Positions 27,176 through 34,970 of a stretch of DNA of 37,455 nucleotides are shown here, piece after piece. A program made the position numbers and the translations under genes. The notes beneath the pieces were generated by a model. That model searched no databases, was not told where the DNA came from, and was given only the letters and a program-made list of their open reading frames with translations. Each line of letters opens with the position of its first letter. The first letter of the stretch is position 1. Source of the stretch: Acidobacteriota bacterium (GTDB taxonomy: Bacteria > Acidobacteriota > Thermoanaerobaculia > UBA5066); the NCBI GenBank assembly GCA_029567505.1, contig JAKPXO010000329.1:1-37455 (forward strand), given 5' to 3'.

Positions 27176-27861
27176 CGCTCTAGCAGGCCGTCGCGGAGGC
27201 GCAGGGTCCGGCTCGCCCTCCGCGCCGCCTCGTCCGAGTGAGTCGCGAGGAGGACCGTCACCCCCCGGGCCGACGCGAGCTCCGCGATCAGGTCGAGGAC
27301 CTGCGCGCCGCTTCGGGAGTCGAGGCTCCCCGTCGGCTCGTCCGCGAGGAGGAGCGCCGGCGAGGCGACGAGGGCGCGCGCGACGGCGACGCGCTGCATC
27401 TGGCCGCCCGAGAGCTGCCACGGAAAGGAGCCCGACTTGGCCGCCAACCCGACCTCACCGAGGAGCCTCTCGGCGCGTCCGTCGGCTTCGGAGGCCGGGA
27501 CCCCGTCGAGCAGGAGCGGGAGGGCGACGTTCTCGAGAGCCGTCATCGTCGGCAGGAGGTTGAAGAGCTGGAAGACGGTGGCGGCCGTCCGACGGCGGTA
27601 GAGGTCGCGGTCCGCCTCGGATAGGCGCGCGAGGTCGCTCCCGTCCACGATCACCCGACCCGAGCTCGGGCGGTCGAGGCCCCCGAGGAGGTGGAGGAGC
27701 GTCGACTTGCCGCACCCCGAAGGTCCGAGGAGCGCGACGAACTCCCCGGGGTCGAGGACGAAGGAGACCCCCGCGAGCGCCTCGGCGACGGCGCCGTCTC
27801 CTCCGCTCCCTCCGGCTCCCCACGACTTCCGGACCTCGACGACCTCGACGCGCGCTCCCAT
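27172..27861 (-). CDS. LolD/MacB-type ABC transporter ATPase
   Basis: A 229-residue nucleotide-binding subunit. Walker [10 protein letters not shown] (46-54), Q-loop [22 protein letters not shown], signature [15 protein letters not shown], Walker [14 protein letters not shown], and H-loop [11 protein letters not shown] are intact. [10 protein letters not shown] and DEPTGSLD place it in the LolD/MacB/YbbA group that pairs with FtsX-type permeases. A Gly-rich insert (about 15-24) precedes the core. It is the first gene of the ATPase-permease-lipocalin operon; start ATG 27861. The divergent wzm gene starts 75 bp away. Confidence 0.95.
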   Translation of the reverse strand: MGARVEVVEVRKSWGAGGSGGDGAVAEALAGVSFVLDPGEFVALLGPSGCGKSTLLHLLGGLDRPSSGRVIVDGSDLARLSEADRDLYRRRTAATVFQLFNLLPTMTALENVALPLLLDGVPASEADGRAERLLGEVGLAAKSGSFPWQLSGGQMQRVAVARALVASPALLLADEPTGSLDSRSGAQVLDLIAELASARGVTVLLATHSDEAARRASRTLRLRDGLLER

Positions 27862-27918
27862 GCGCCGACTCTACGGCGATCCGGGGCGCGGGGATGGGGC
27901 GGCCCGCGCGGCGCCGCG

Positions 27919-27924
27919 TATCAT
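27919..27924 (+). promoter_or_regulatory. -10-like TATCAT box upstream of wzm
   Basis: TATCATCGACGGTC, 11 nt before the wzm ATG at 27936; the sequence is nearly the same as the box before the DMT permease (TATCATCGCCGGTC). No convincing -35. Confidence 0.45.
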
Positions 27925-27935
27925 CGACGGTCGGA

Positions 27936-28742
27936 ATGGAGCGGCTCCGAGACCTCTGGCGCCACCGGGCGCTCGTGGGCGTCCTCGTGACGCGCGAGGT
28001 CAAGGCTCGCTATCGCGGGAGCGTTCTCGGTTTCTTCTGGTCACTCCTGAACCCGCTCCTGATGCTCGCGGTCTACACCCTCGTCTTCCAGCTCCTCCTC
28101 CCGAACCGCAGCCCTTCGACCTCCCCCTACGCCCTCTTCCTCTTCTGCGGCCTGCTGCCCTGGAACTGGCTCTCCTCGGCGATCACCGACGCGGCCTCTT
28201 CGCTCCTGACGCACGGCGCGCTCCTGCGCAAGATCCTCTTTCCGGCCGAAGTGCTTCCGGCGGTGGCGGTCCTCGCGCAGGGAGTGCACTTCCTCCTCGC
28301 GCTCCCGGTCCTCCTGGCGGCCCTCGTCGCCGGGGCCCTCGGCGCGTTCGGCACGACGGTCCCTCTCGGCTGGCCGCTCCTCCAGGTGATCCCCCTCCTC
28401 GTCCTGCAAGGGCTCCTCCTGCTGGGGATCGGACTCTTCCTCGCCGCGCTCACGGTCCACTTCCGCGACGTGAAGGACCTCCTCCAGACGGTCCTCTCGG
28501 TGCTCTTCTTCGCGACACCGATCCTCTACACCCTAAACGACCTCCCGAAGACGAAGCTGACCCGTCTCCTCGCGCTGAACCCGTTCGCGCCGCTTTTCGC
28601 CGGCTGGCACGACGCCCTCTTCTACGGGCGCGTCAGCCCGCCCCAGACGTGGGCCACGGCGGCGGCGATCTCCGTCGCGGCCTTCGCCGTCGGATTCGTC
28701 TTCTTCGACCGGCTGCGCGACTCGTTCCCGGAGGCGGTCTGA
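27936..28742 (+). CDS. wzm: ABC-2 polysaccharide export permease (Wzm-like)
   Basis: A 268-residue inner membrane protein with about six helices. Features of the Wzm/KpsM/TagG group: an amphipathic N-terminus LRDLWRHRALVGVLVTREVKARYRGSVLGFFWSLLNPLL, PWNWLSSAITDAASSLLTHGALLRKILFPAEVLP, TVHFRDVKDLLQTVLSVLFFATPILYTL, and NPFAPLFAGWHDALFYGR. It forms the channel that exports undecaprenyl-diphosphate-linked glycans. The ATG at 27936 is preferred because it begins the conserved amphipathic helix. It is coupled to the wzt gene through overlapping stop and start codons. First gene of the 8-kb wzm-wzt-arn operon. Confidence 0.94.
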   Translation: MERLRDLWRHRALVGVLVTREVKARYRGSVLGFFWSLLNPLLMLAVYTLVFQLLLPNRSPSTSPYALFLFCGLLPWNWLSSAITDAASSLLTHGALLRKILFPAEVLPAVAVLAQGVHFLLALPVLLAALVAGALGAFGTTVPLGWPLLQVIPLLVLQGLLLLGIGLFLAALTVHFRDVKDLLQTVLSVLFFATPILYTLNDLPKTKLTRLLALNPFAPLFAGWHDALFYGRVSPPQTWATAAAISVAAFAVGFVFFDRLRDSFPEAV

Positions 28743-30085
28743 GCCCGCGCGCCCGCTCCGCGGTCGAGGCGCGCGACCTCTCGAAGGTCTACCGCCGCTG
28801 GGGCCGGACGCGCGCGTTCGGGACGCTGAAGTCGGCGCTCCTCGGCCGCGGCCTCGGCCGGGCGCTGGAGCCCTCGGAGACGGTCTCCGCGCTCTCCGGC
28901 GTCTCGTTCGACGTCCGCCGCGGGGAGACGTTCGGTGTCATCGGGGCGAACGGCTCCGGGAAGTCGACGCTCCTCAAGCTCGTCGCCGGCCTCTTCAAGC
29001 CGACCTCCGGGACGCTCCGCGTCGACGGGAAGGTCTCGGCCCTCATCGAGCTCGGCGCCGGCTTCCACCCGGAGATCTCGGGGCGGGAGAACGTCGTCAT
29101 CAACGGCGTCATGCTCGGCCTGACGCGGAAGGAGATCGAGAGGAAGCTCCCCGCGATCGTCGAGTTCTCGGGGCTCTCGGAGTTCATCGACGAGCCGGTC
29201 AAGACCTACTCGTCCGGGATGTACGTGAGGCTCGGCTTCGCGGTCGCCGTCCACGTCGACCCGGAGGTCCTCGTCGTCGACGAGGTCCTCGCCGTGGGCG
29301 ACGAGGCCTTCTCGCGGCGCTGCCTCGACACGATCAAGGAGTTCTCGACGCGCGGCAGGACGATCTTCTTCGTCTCGCACTCCCTCGCCCTCGTCGAGGA
29401 TCTGTGCGACCGCGTCCTCTATCTGTCGGGAGGCCGGGTCGCCGGCCTCGGTGAGCCGCGGGAGATGCTCGCGGCCTACCGGCTCGACGTCGCGGCCGGA
29501 GAAGGGACACGCCTCCTCGCCGAGCACGCCGTGGGGCAGGAGGCGCTCCGCGCCGAGGCCGCGGCTCCCGTCCCCGAGCCGGCCGGCGCGGCGGAAGGGG
29601 ACGGCTTGGAGGCCGGGCCGGCCCCCGCAGAGAGGGCGCGGCGCTGGGGCGATCGCTCCGCGACGATCGAAGGCGTGAGGCTCCTCGACCGCGACGGCCT
29701 CGAGCGTTACGCGTTCCGGACCGGTGAGCCGGTCACGATCGAGGTCGAGGCCGCGCCGGCGCGCCCGCTCGACGATTTCGTCTTCGGCGTGGGGCTCTTC
29801 ACGCCGGAGGACGTCTGCGTCCACGGCTCGAATACGGAGATCGACGGCTTCGCGGCCGGCCGGTTCGACGCCGCCGCGAAGGTGCGGGTCACGATCCCGC
29901 GCTGCGACCTGGGTCCGGGGACCTACCTCGTCGACGTCGCGATCCACGCGCGGAACGGGACTCCCTACGACTACTGGCGCGGGGCTTGCCGCTTCCGGGT
30001 CGACTCGCCGCGGACCGAGGCGGGCGTGTGGGCCCCGGAGCGGAGCTGGACCGTCGAAGGAGGGGCGACGTGGGCGCGTACCTGA
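28739..30085 (+). CDS. wzt: Polysaccharide export ATPase with C-terminal glycan-recognition domain (Wzt-like)
   Basis: About 448 residues. The ATPase domain (1-250) has Walker A GANGSGKST (69-77), the Wzt-type GAGFHPEISGRENV, signature YSSGMYVRLGFAVAV and Walker B VLVVDEVLAVGDEAF. An Ala/Pro/Glu-rich linker is followed by a C-terminal Wzt_C-like beta-sandwich (about 300-445, ATIEGVRLLDRDGLERYAFRTGEP, TPEDVCVHGSNTEIDG), which in O9a-type systems recognises the polymer terminus. No ATG, GTG or TTG exists between the wzm stop and the conserved N-terminus. The best candidate is CTG at 28739-28741, whose bases overlap the wzm TGA (CTGA), the same 4-nt geometry as GTGA/ATGA overlaps elsewhere here. 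It overlaps arnT by 16 nt. Confidence 0.92.
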   Translation: MSPRARSAVEARDLSKVYRRWGRTRAFGTLKSALLGRGLGRALEPSETVSALSGVSFDVRRGETFGVIGANGSGKSTLLKLVAGLFKPTSGTLRVDGKVSALIELGAGFHPEISGRENVVINGVMLGLTRKEIERKLPAIVEFSGLSEFIDEPVKTYSSGMYVRLGFAVAVHVDPEVLVVDEVLAVGDEAFSRRCLDTIKEFSTRGRTIFFVSHSLALVEDLCDRVLYLSGGRVAGLGEPREMLAAYRLDVAAGEGTRLLAEHAVGQEALRAEAAAPVPEPAGAAEGDGLEAGPAPAERARRWGDRSATIEGVRLLDRDGLERYAFRTGEPVTIEVEAAPARPLDDFVFGVGLFTPEDVCVHGSNTEIDGFAAGRFDAAAKVRVTIPRCDLGPGTYLVDVAIHARNGTPYDYWRGACRFRVDSPRTEAGVWAPERSWTVEGGATWART

Positions 30086-31809
30086 CCAGCGGGAGCCGCT
30101 TCCGATCCGAGCCCCTACCGCCGGCCTCGCGGGCGCTGCTCTGGACGCTCCTCCTCCTCGCCCTCGCCGTCCTCGTCGCCGAGGCGGGCCACACGCCGTT
30201 CTTCGAGCCGGACGAGGCGCGCTACGCGGAGATCCCGCGCGAGATGCTCGCCACGGGCGACCTCGTCGCGCCCCGCCTGAACGGCTTCCGTTACTACGAG
30301 AAGCCGCCCCTCCACTACTGGGCGGTCGCGGCCTCGATGTCCCTCTTCGGAGAGTCGGAGTCGTCCGCCCGCCTGCCGGTGAAGCTCTCGGCGGCCGGGA
30401 TGGTCCTCGTGACGGTCCTCTTCGCGAGGCGCCGGTACGGCGAGCGCGTGGCCCTCGTCGCGGGGCTCGTCGTCGCGACCTCCGGCCTCGTCGTCGCCCT
30501 CGCCCGCCTGAACATCATCGACGGCCCGCTCTCGTTCGCGCTCTCCTCGGCGGCGTTCGCCTTTGCCGCCTTCCAGGAGCACGAGCGATCGGGGGATCGC
30601 GCGCGCGCGCGCATCGCGCTCTACCTCCTCCACTTCGCCTGCGCGGCGGCCGTCATGCTGAAGGGGTTCGTCGGGCTCGTCCTCCCGGGGGGCGCGATCC
30701 TCGTCTGGGCCCTCCTCTCACGACGCCTCGGCATCGTTCCGAAGCTCTTCTCCCCGGGGCCGCTCCTCCTCTTCCTGGTCCTCGTCGTGCCCTGGCACGT
30801 GGCGATGGCCCGGAGAGACGGCGAATGGTTCGACTTCTACGTCGTGGGCGAGCACTTCCGAAGGTACTTCGAGACGGGGCACCGGAGGACGGCGAAGCCG
30901 TTCTTCTTCGTCCTCGTCCTCCTGGGAGGGCTCGTCCCGTGGACGCCCTTCCTGGGGCGCCTCGCGGGGGCGTTCCCCTCGCTTCGCCGCGGCGATTGGC
31001 GGGAACGGGGCGCCGAGGCATACCTGCAGGTCTTCTGGATCCTCGTCCTCGTCTTCTACTCGGCCTCGCGCTCCAAGCTCGTGCCGTATCTCCTGCCGAT
31101 CTGGCCCGCCGTCGCGGTCCTCCTCGCCCTGGGCCTCGAGCGGGCGCGACAGCGCGGGGCGGCGCTGCGGGGCGAGCGCCGGGCCGCGGGGCTGCTGTTC
31201 GGCCTGCTGGCGGGCGCCACGGCCGCGTACGCGTTCGGGGCCGGTCTCGCGGCCCGGTACGGAGTGGAGGTCCAGGCCGCCGTCGCGGTCGGGTCGCTGG
31301 CCCTGGGCGCGCTCCTGAACCTCCTCGCGGGCCGGTCTGCCGCCCGTGCGCCCCGCCGCGCGTTCTCGACGGAACGGTTCGCCCTCGGAATGGTCCTGCC
31401 GTGGCTCGGCTTCTCCGGGGCGCTCGTCCTGGCGCTTCCCTCGGTTGCCCGCTCGATCACGCCGTGGCCGCTCGTCGCCACGCTGAAGCGCGAGCTGCGA
31501 CCCGACGACCTCCTCCTTCAGCGGGGGCACTACCTCCAGGGGCCGGCCTTCTACACGAAGCGGCTCACGCCGGTCGCAGACCTCCCCTGGAGCGAGCTCG
31601 ACTTCGGGAAGGAGGAGGCGCGGCGGCGCGGCCTCTATCTCTCCGACGAGGAGTTCGCGAGGAAGTGGCACGGCCCGGCGAGGGTCCTCTGCATCGTCCA
31701 CTTCGGCCACCTGCGCGACTTCGGGAACCCGGCCGCGGGCCTTTCGCTGCCGCACGTCCTGGCCCGGAGCCCGAACGGGAAGTTCCTCCTCGTCTCGAAC
31801 CGCCCCTGA
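30070..31809 (+). CDS. arnT: ArnT-like lipid-linked 4-amino-L-arabinose/glycosyl transferase (GT83)
   Basis: A 579-residue integral membrane glycosyltransferase of the ArnT/PMT (GT-C) superfamily. FFEPDEARYAEIPREMLATGD (about 38-58) matches the first periplasmic loop with the catalytic acidic residues, and GFRYYEKPPLHYWAVA matches the ArnT signature. About 11-12 hydrophobic helices follow, then a periplasmic C-terminal domain. ArnT moves L-Ara4N from undecaprenyl phosphate to lipid A. The GTG at 30070 has a strong AAGGAGGGG site (30057-30065) inside the end of wzt and overlaps it by 16 nt. A related hexose transferase with another donor is possible, but the surrounding arnC, arnA and arnD homologues make the Ara4N role likely. 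Confidence 0.88.
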   Translation: MGAYLTSGSRFRSEPLPPASRALLWTLLLLALAVLVAEAGHTPFFEPDEARYAEIPREMLATGDLVAPRLNGFRYYEKPPLHYWAVAASMSLFGESESSARLPVKLSAAGMVLVTVLFARRRYGERVALVAGLVVATSGLVVALARLNIIDGPLSFALSSAAFAFAAFQEHERSGDRARARIALYLLHFACAAAVMLKGFVGLVLPGGAILVWALLSRRLGIVPKLFSPGPLLLFLVLVVPWHVAMARRDGEWFDFYVVGEHFRRYFETGHRRTAKPFFFVLVLLGGLVPWTPFLGRLAGAFPSLRRGDWRERGAEAYLQVFWILVLVFYSASRSKLVPYLLPIWPAVAVLLALGLERARQRGAALRGERRAAGLLFGLLAGATAAYAFGAGLAARYGVEVQAAVAVGSLALGALLNLLAGRSAARAPRRAFSTERFALGMVLPWLGFSGALVLALPSVARSITPWPLVATLKRELRPDDLLLQRGHYLQGPAFYTKRLTPVADLPWSELDFGKEEARRRGLYLSDEEFARKWHGPARVLCIVHFGHLRDFGNPAAGLSLPHVLARSPNGKFLLVSNRP

Positions 31810-31870
31810 GGGCGAGGGCGGTGTCCCGGGCCGGTTCGGGACCCGTTCAAATGCGTCTCGGCTCGTCCCC

Positions 31871-31876
31871 TAGAAT
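31871..31876 (+). promoter_or_regulatory. -10-like TAGAAT box upstream of arnC
   Basis: TAGAAT lies 9 nt before the GTG start of arnC, in the 76-bp arnT-arnC gap. This could give arnC-arnD an internal near-leaderless promoter in addition to read-through from wzm. Confidence 0.4.
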
Positions 31877-31885
31877 CGTCATCCC

Positions 31886-32845
31886 GTGACGAGCCCTCCG
31901 ACCGTGCCGCGAAAGGTCTCCGTCGTCGTCCCCGTCTACAACGAGGAGGCGAACCTCCCGCGGCTCCTCCCCCGACTCGTTCCCGTCCTCGAGGGTCTCG
32001 GACGGCCCTGGGAGGTCGTCTTCGTCGACGACGGCTCCCGCGACCGCTCGCTCGAGCTCCTGAAGGCCGCCGTCGCCGAGCGGCCCGGCCGGGTGAAGGC
32101 CGTCGAGCTCCTCCGGAACGCCGGGCAGCACATGGCGATCATGGCCGCCTTCGGCGAGACGGACGGGGAGTACGTGATCACCCTCGACGCGGACCTGCAG
32201 AACCCGCCCGAGGAGATCCCGAAGCTCGTCGGGAAGTTGGACGAGGGTTTCGACGTCGTCGGGACGATCCGCTCGAAGAGGAGGGACAGCCTCTTCCGGA
32301 GGGCCGCGTCCCGCATCGTGAACCGGACGACCGGCCTCCTGACCGGAATGCGGCTGAACGACTACGGCTGCATGCTCCGCGGGTACCACCGGGACGTCGT
32401 CGACGTGATGACGGCCTCGGACGAGGTCTCGACGTTCATCCCGGCGCTGGCCCAGCTCTACGCGCGCCGCCCCGTGGAGATCGACGTGGCGCACGAGGAG
32501 CGGGCGGAGGGGGAGTCGAAGTACTCGCTCCTCCGGCTCGTGCGGCTGAACTTCGACCTGATGACGGGGTTCTCCCTCGTCCCTCTCCAGCTCTTCGGTC
32601 CGCTCGGGTTCGTGACGGCCCTCTTCGGGGTCGGCTTCGGCATCTACCTCCTCGTCCGCCGGCTCGTCGTCGGGTCGGAGGTCGAGGGGGTCTTCACGCT
32701 TTTCGCTCTCGCCTTCATGGTGATGGGGGTGATCATGGCGGGCGTCGGGATGGTCGGCGAGTACGTCGGCCGGATCTACCAGCAGGTGCGGGGCCGGCCT
32801 CGCTTCCTCGTCCGGCTCGTGCACGGGGGAAGGAGGGAGCCATGA
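31886..32845 (+). CDS. arnC: Undecaprenyl-phosphate 4-deoxy-4-formamido-L-arabinose transferase
   Basis: A 319-residue GT2 enzyme. It follows ArnC closely: SVVVPVYNEEANLP, VVFVDDGSRDRSLELL, RNAGQHMAIMAAFGE, ITLDADLQNPPEEIPKLV (DxD-like), GYDVVGT-type FDVVGTIRSKRRDSLFRRAAS, LNDYGCMLRGYHRDVVD, ERAEGESKYSLLRLVRLNFDLMTG, and two C-terminal transmembrane helices ending VGEYVGRIYQQVRGRPRFLV. It moves formyl-Ara4N from UDP to undecaprenyl phosphate at the cytoplasmic face. The GTG at 31886 has no Shine-Dalgarno and a TAGAAT box 9 nt upstream. The stop (32843-32845) overlaps the start of the first mini-ORF (ATGA). Confidence 0.93.
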   Translation: MTSPPTVPRKVSVVVPVYNEEANLPRLLPRLVPVLEGLGRPWEVVFVDDGSRDRSLELLKAAVAERPGRVKAVELLRNAGQHMAIMAAFGETDGEYVITLDADLQNPPEEIPKLVGKLDEGFDVVGTIRSKRRDSLFRRAASRIVNRTTGLLTGMRLNDYGCMLRGYHRDVVDVMTASDEVSTFIPALAQLYARRPVEIDVAHEERAEGESKYSLLRLVRLNFDLMTGFSLVPLQLFGPLGFVTALFGVGFGIYLLVRRLVVGSEVEGVFTLFALAFMVMGVIMAGVGMVGEYVGRIYQQVRGRPRFLVRLVHGGRREP

Positions 32846-32919
32846 GGGGAATCGTGGACCACCCGGGGAGCGCGTTCGCCGTGCACCCCACGGCCCCCCC
32901 GAATTGGAGAAGGGGGTAA
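32842..32919 (+). CDS. 25-codon mini-ORF 1 between arnC and arnA-type gene
   Basis: ATG 32842 to TAA 32917-32919 codes for 25 residues (MRGIVDHPGSAFAVHPTAPP and five more). A strong GGAAGGAGGGAG lies just upstream inside arnC, and the ATG overlaps the arnC stop (ATGA), so it should be translated if arnC is. It is a copy of mini-ORF 2 with many non-synonymous changes. It may be a coupling or leader peptide, or a by-product of a repeat. No known family. Confidence 0.4.
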   Translation: MRGIVDHPGSAFAVHPTAPPNWRRG

Positions 32920-32922
32920 GTC

Positions 32923-33000
32923 ATGGGCGGAATCGTCGGCCACCCGGGGGGTGCGTTTGTCTTGCACCCCCCGGACCCCCCGGGCCGGGACAGGGGGTAG
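32923..33000 (+). CDS. 25-codon mini-ORF 2 between arnC and arnA-type gene
   Basis: ATG 32923 to TAG 32998-33000, 25 residues (MGGIVGHPGGAFVLHPPDPP and five more). It starts 3 nt after the stop of mini-ORF 1 and stops 3 nt before the ATG of the formyltransferase gene, all in one frame; only the stop codons separate the three. Its first five residues (MGGIV) equal those of the formyltransferase. The perfect hairpin at 32944-32974 lies inside. Function unknown; a translational-coupling role is plausible. Confidence 0.4.
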   Translation: MGGIVGHPGGAFVLHPPDPPGRDRG

Positions 33001-33003
33001 GGC

Positions 33004-33918
33004 ATGGGTGGAATCGTCGTTTGTGGCTATAGCGACGTCGGGTACCGCTGCACGAAGTGGCTCCTCGACGCCGGCGAGCCGGTCCGGTTCGTCTACACCC
33101 ATCCGGACGCCCCCGGCGAGGAGCGATGGTTCGAGTCGGTCGCCGAGCTCGCCCGCTCCCGGGGCGTGCCGGTGAAGCTCGTCGAGTCGATCGACGCGGC
33201 CGCGGACGAAGCCGCCCTGCGCGCCGCCGCCCCCGACTTCCTTTTCTCGTTCTACTTCCGGTCGATGATCCCCGCCCGCGTCCTCTCGATCCCGTCGAAG
33301 GGGGCGCTCAACATGCACGGCTCCCTCCTCCCGGCGTTCCGGGGGCGGGCTCCGGTGAACTGGGCCATTCTGAAGGGGGCCCCGTTCACGGGCGCCTCTC
33401 TCCATTACATGACCGAGAAGCCCGATGCGGGCGACCTCGTGGACCAGGAGAAGGTGCCGATCGGACCGGACGACGACGCCCTCGCGGTCTCGCATCGCGT
33501 CTCGGAGGCGGCCGTGACGGTCCTGGCCCGGAGCTGGCCGAAGCTGAAGGCCGGAACAGCCCCACGGGTCCCGCTCGACCTGACGAAGGGCTCCTACTTC
33601 GGCGCGAGGCGACCCGAGGACGGACTGATCGACTGGTTCCGGCCGGCCCAGGAGGTCCACGACCTCGTCCGGGCCGTCTCTCGTCCCTGGCCCGGGGCGT
33701 TCACCGACGTCTTCGGCCCGCGCGTGACGATCTGGAAGACCCGCCTCTCCGGCTACGGCGGGCACGACACCTTCCCCGGGAAGATCGACATGACGGAGCG
33801 CTCCGTCCTCGTCTACTGCGGCGACGACCGCCCCGTGGAGATCCTCGCGGCGCGCCCCGAGGGGCAGCCCGACATGAACGAGGCCGAGCTCCGCGCCTGG
33901 GTCCTGGCCCGGGGCTGA
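33004..33918 (+). CDS. UDP-L-Ara4N formyltransferase (separate ArnA N-terminal domain)
   Basis: A 304-residue protein that corresponds to the N-terminal half of Arn[39 protein letters not shown], and the formyltransferase triad N103 and H105 ([18 protein letters not shown]) and D141 ([11 protein letters not shown]), against N102, H104 and D140 in E. coli ArnA. It transfers formyl from 10-formyl-THF to UDP-L-Ara4N. The C-terminal OB-like subdomain is present ([19 protein letters not shown]). Lack of the usual Fmt C-terminus and the arn context argue against methionyl-tRNA formyltransferase. The start ATG is the third member of an 81-bp repeat. The dehydrogenase half follows as a separate gene after 19 bp. 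Confidence 0.92.
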   Translation: MGGIVVCGYSDVGYRCTKWLLDAGEPVRFVYTHPDAPGEERWFESVAELARSRGVPVKLVESIDAAADEAALRAAAPDFLFSFYFRSMIPARVLSIPSKGALNMHGSLLPAFRGRAPVNWAILKGAPFTGASLHYMTEKPDAGDLVDQEKVPIGPDDDALAVSHRVSEAAVTVLARSWPKLKAGTAPRVPLDLTKGSYFGARRPEDGLIDWFRPAQEVHDLVRAVSRPWPGAFTDVFGPRVTIWKTRLSGYGGHDTFPGKIDMTERSVLVYCGDDRPVEILAARPEGQPDMNEAELRAWVLARG

Positions 33919-33937
33919 GAGCGGCCGGAAAGGCGCG

Positions 33938-34969
33938 ATGCGCGTCCTCATCCTCGGAGTCAACGGCTTCATCGGAAACGCCCTGACACGGCGGATCCTC
34001 ACGACGACCGACTGGAAGGTCTTCGGCCTCGACGTCGGCAGCGACCGGATCGAGGAGTTCCTCGGCGAGAAGCGCTTCCGCTTCCTCGAAGGGGACATCG
34101 CGATCAACCGCGAGTGGATCGAGTACCACGTCAAGAAGTGCGACGTCGTCCTGCCGCTCGTCGCGATCGCGACGCCCGCGACCTACGTGAAGAACCCGCT
34201 CTCGGTCTTCGAGCTCGACTTCGAGGAGAACCTCCGGATCGTCAAGATGGCCGCGCGCTACGGGAAGCGCGTCGTCTTTCCCTCGACCTCGGAGGTCTAC
34301 GGGATGTGTCCGGACGCCGAGTTCGACGAGGACGCCTCGCCCCTCGTCTACGGCCCGATTCGCAAGGAGCGCTGGATCTACTCCGCCTCCAAGCAGCTCC
34401 TCGACCGGGTCATCTGGGCGATGGGAAACGCGAACGGCCTGCGCTTCACGCTCTTCCGGCCGTTCAACTGGTACGGGCCGCACCTCGACGACGTCGACGC
34501 GCCGAAGGAGGGCTCGAGCCGCGTCCTGACGCAGTTCCTCCACAACGTCCTCTACGGCGTCCCGATCAAGCTCGTCGACGGGGGGCGGCAGCGCCGCTGC
34601 TTCACGTACATCGAGGACGGGATCGACGGGCTCATGAAGATCCTCGTCAACGAGAACGGCTGCGCCGACGGCCAGATCTTCAACCTCGGCAACCCCTCCG
34701 CCGACCTCTCGATCCGTGAGCTCGCCGAGCGCCTCGTCGCGGCCGTGGGGACCTACGAGAAGTTCGCGCCGCTCGCCCGGGCCGCGACGCTCGTCGAGGT
34801 CTCGGCGACGGAGTACTACGGCGCGAACTACCAGGACATCACGACGCGCGTCCCCTCGGTGCGGAAGGCGAAGGAGTGCCTCGGGTGGACGCCGACGACC
34901 GACTTCGCGACCGGCCTCGCGAAGACGCTCGACTTCTATCTCTCCGGCCGTCCGCTTCCCGAGGTGTAG
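33938..34969 (+). CDS. UDP-glucuronate decarboxylating dehydrogenase (separate ArnA C-terminal domain)
   Basis: A 343-residue extended SDR enzyme that matches the C-terminal half of ArnA, which oxidises and decarboxylates UDP-glucuronate to UDP-4-keto-pentose. NAD loop GVNGFIG (7-13); catalytic S118/E119 in PSTSEVYG, Y148 and K152 in [12 protein letters not shown], and R220 in [13 protein letters not shown], equivalent to S433, E434, Y463, K467 and R619 of E. coli Arn[14 protein letters not shown] is also typical. The E434/R619 equivalents support true decarboxylation rather than simple epimerase activity. In most Proteobacteria both activities are on one polypeptide; here they are two genes. 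The next gene, arnD, starts directly after the stop. Confidence 0.92.
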   Translation: MRVLILGVNGFIGNALTRRILTTTDWKVFGLDVGSDRIEEFLGEKRFRFLEGDIAINREWIEYHVKKCDVVLPLVAIATPATYVKNPLSVFELDFEENLRIVKMAARYGKRVVFPSTSEVYGMCPDAEFDEDASPLVYGPIRKERWIYSASKQLLDRVIWAMGNANGLRFTLFRPFNWYGPHLDDVDAPKEGSSRVLTQFLHNVLYGVPIKLVDGGRQRRCFTYIEDGIDGLMKILVNENGCADGQIFNLGNPSADLSIRELAERLVAAVGTYEKFAPLARAATLVEVSATEYYGANYQDITTRVPSVRKAKECLGWTPTTDFATGLAKTLDFYLSGRPLPEV

Positions 34970-34970
34970 C

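Larger units (their letters stand above)
32842..33019 (+). repeat. 81-bp tandem repeat (2 full units plus a 16-nt third copy) carrying mini-ORFs
   Basis: Start codons at 32842, 32923 and 33004 are exactly 81 bp apart, each beginning ATG-(A/G)G(G/C/T)-GGA-ATC-GT(G/C). Units 1 and 2 (32842-32922, 32923-33003) are diverged copies; the third copy is only the first 16 nt and is the start of the arnA-type formyltransferase. Unit 2 contains a perfect 11-bp hairpin, CCGGGGGGTGC (32944-32954) with GCACCCCCCGG (32964-32974), loop of 9; unit 1 has a decayed version. Each unit ends in a G-rich tract that can act as ribosome-binding site for the next ATG. Confidence 0.85.

Noticed and set aside
27176-27421. 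N-terminal extension of the FtsX-type permease into the ATPase gene
   Set aside because: The extension is antisense-like Arg/Gly/Pro-rich sequence; GTG 27175 overlapping the ATPase stop gives a normal N-terminus.
32733-33005. A minus-strand 90-residue frame over the mini-ORF repeat
   Set aside because: It merely reads the 81-bp repeat backwards and has no recognisable domain; the plus-strand stop-start chain with good ribosome-binding sites is the better reading.
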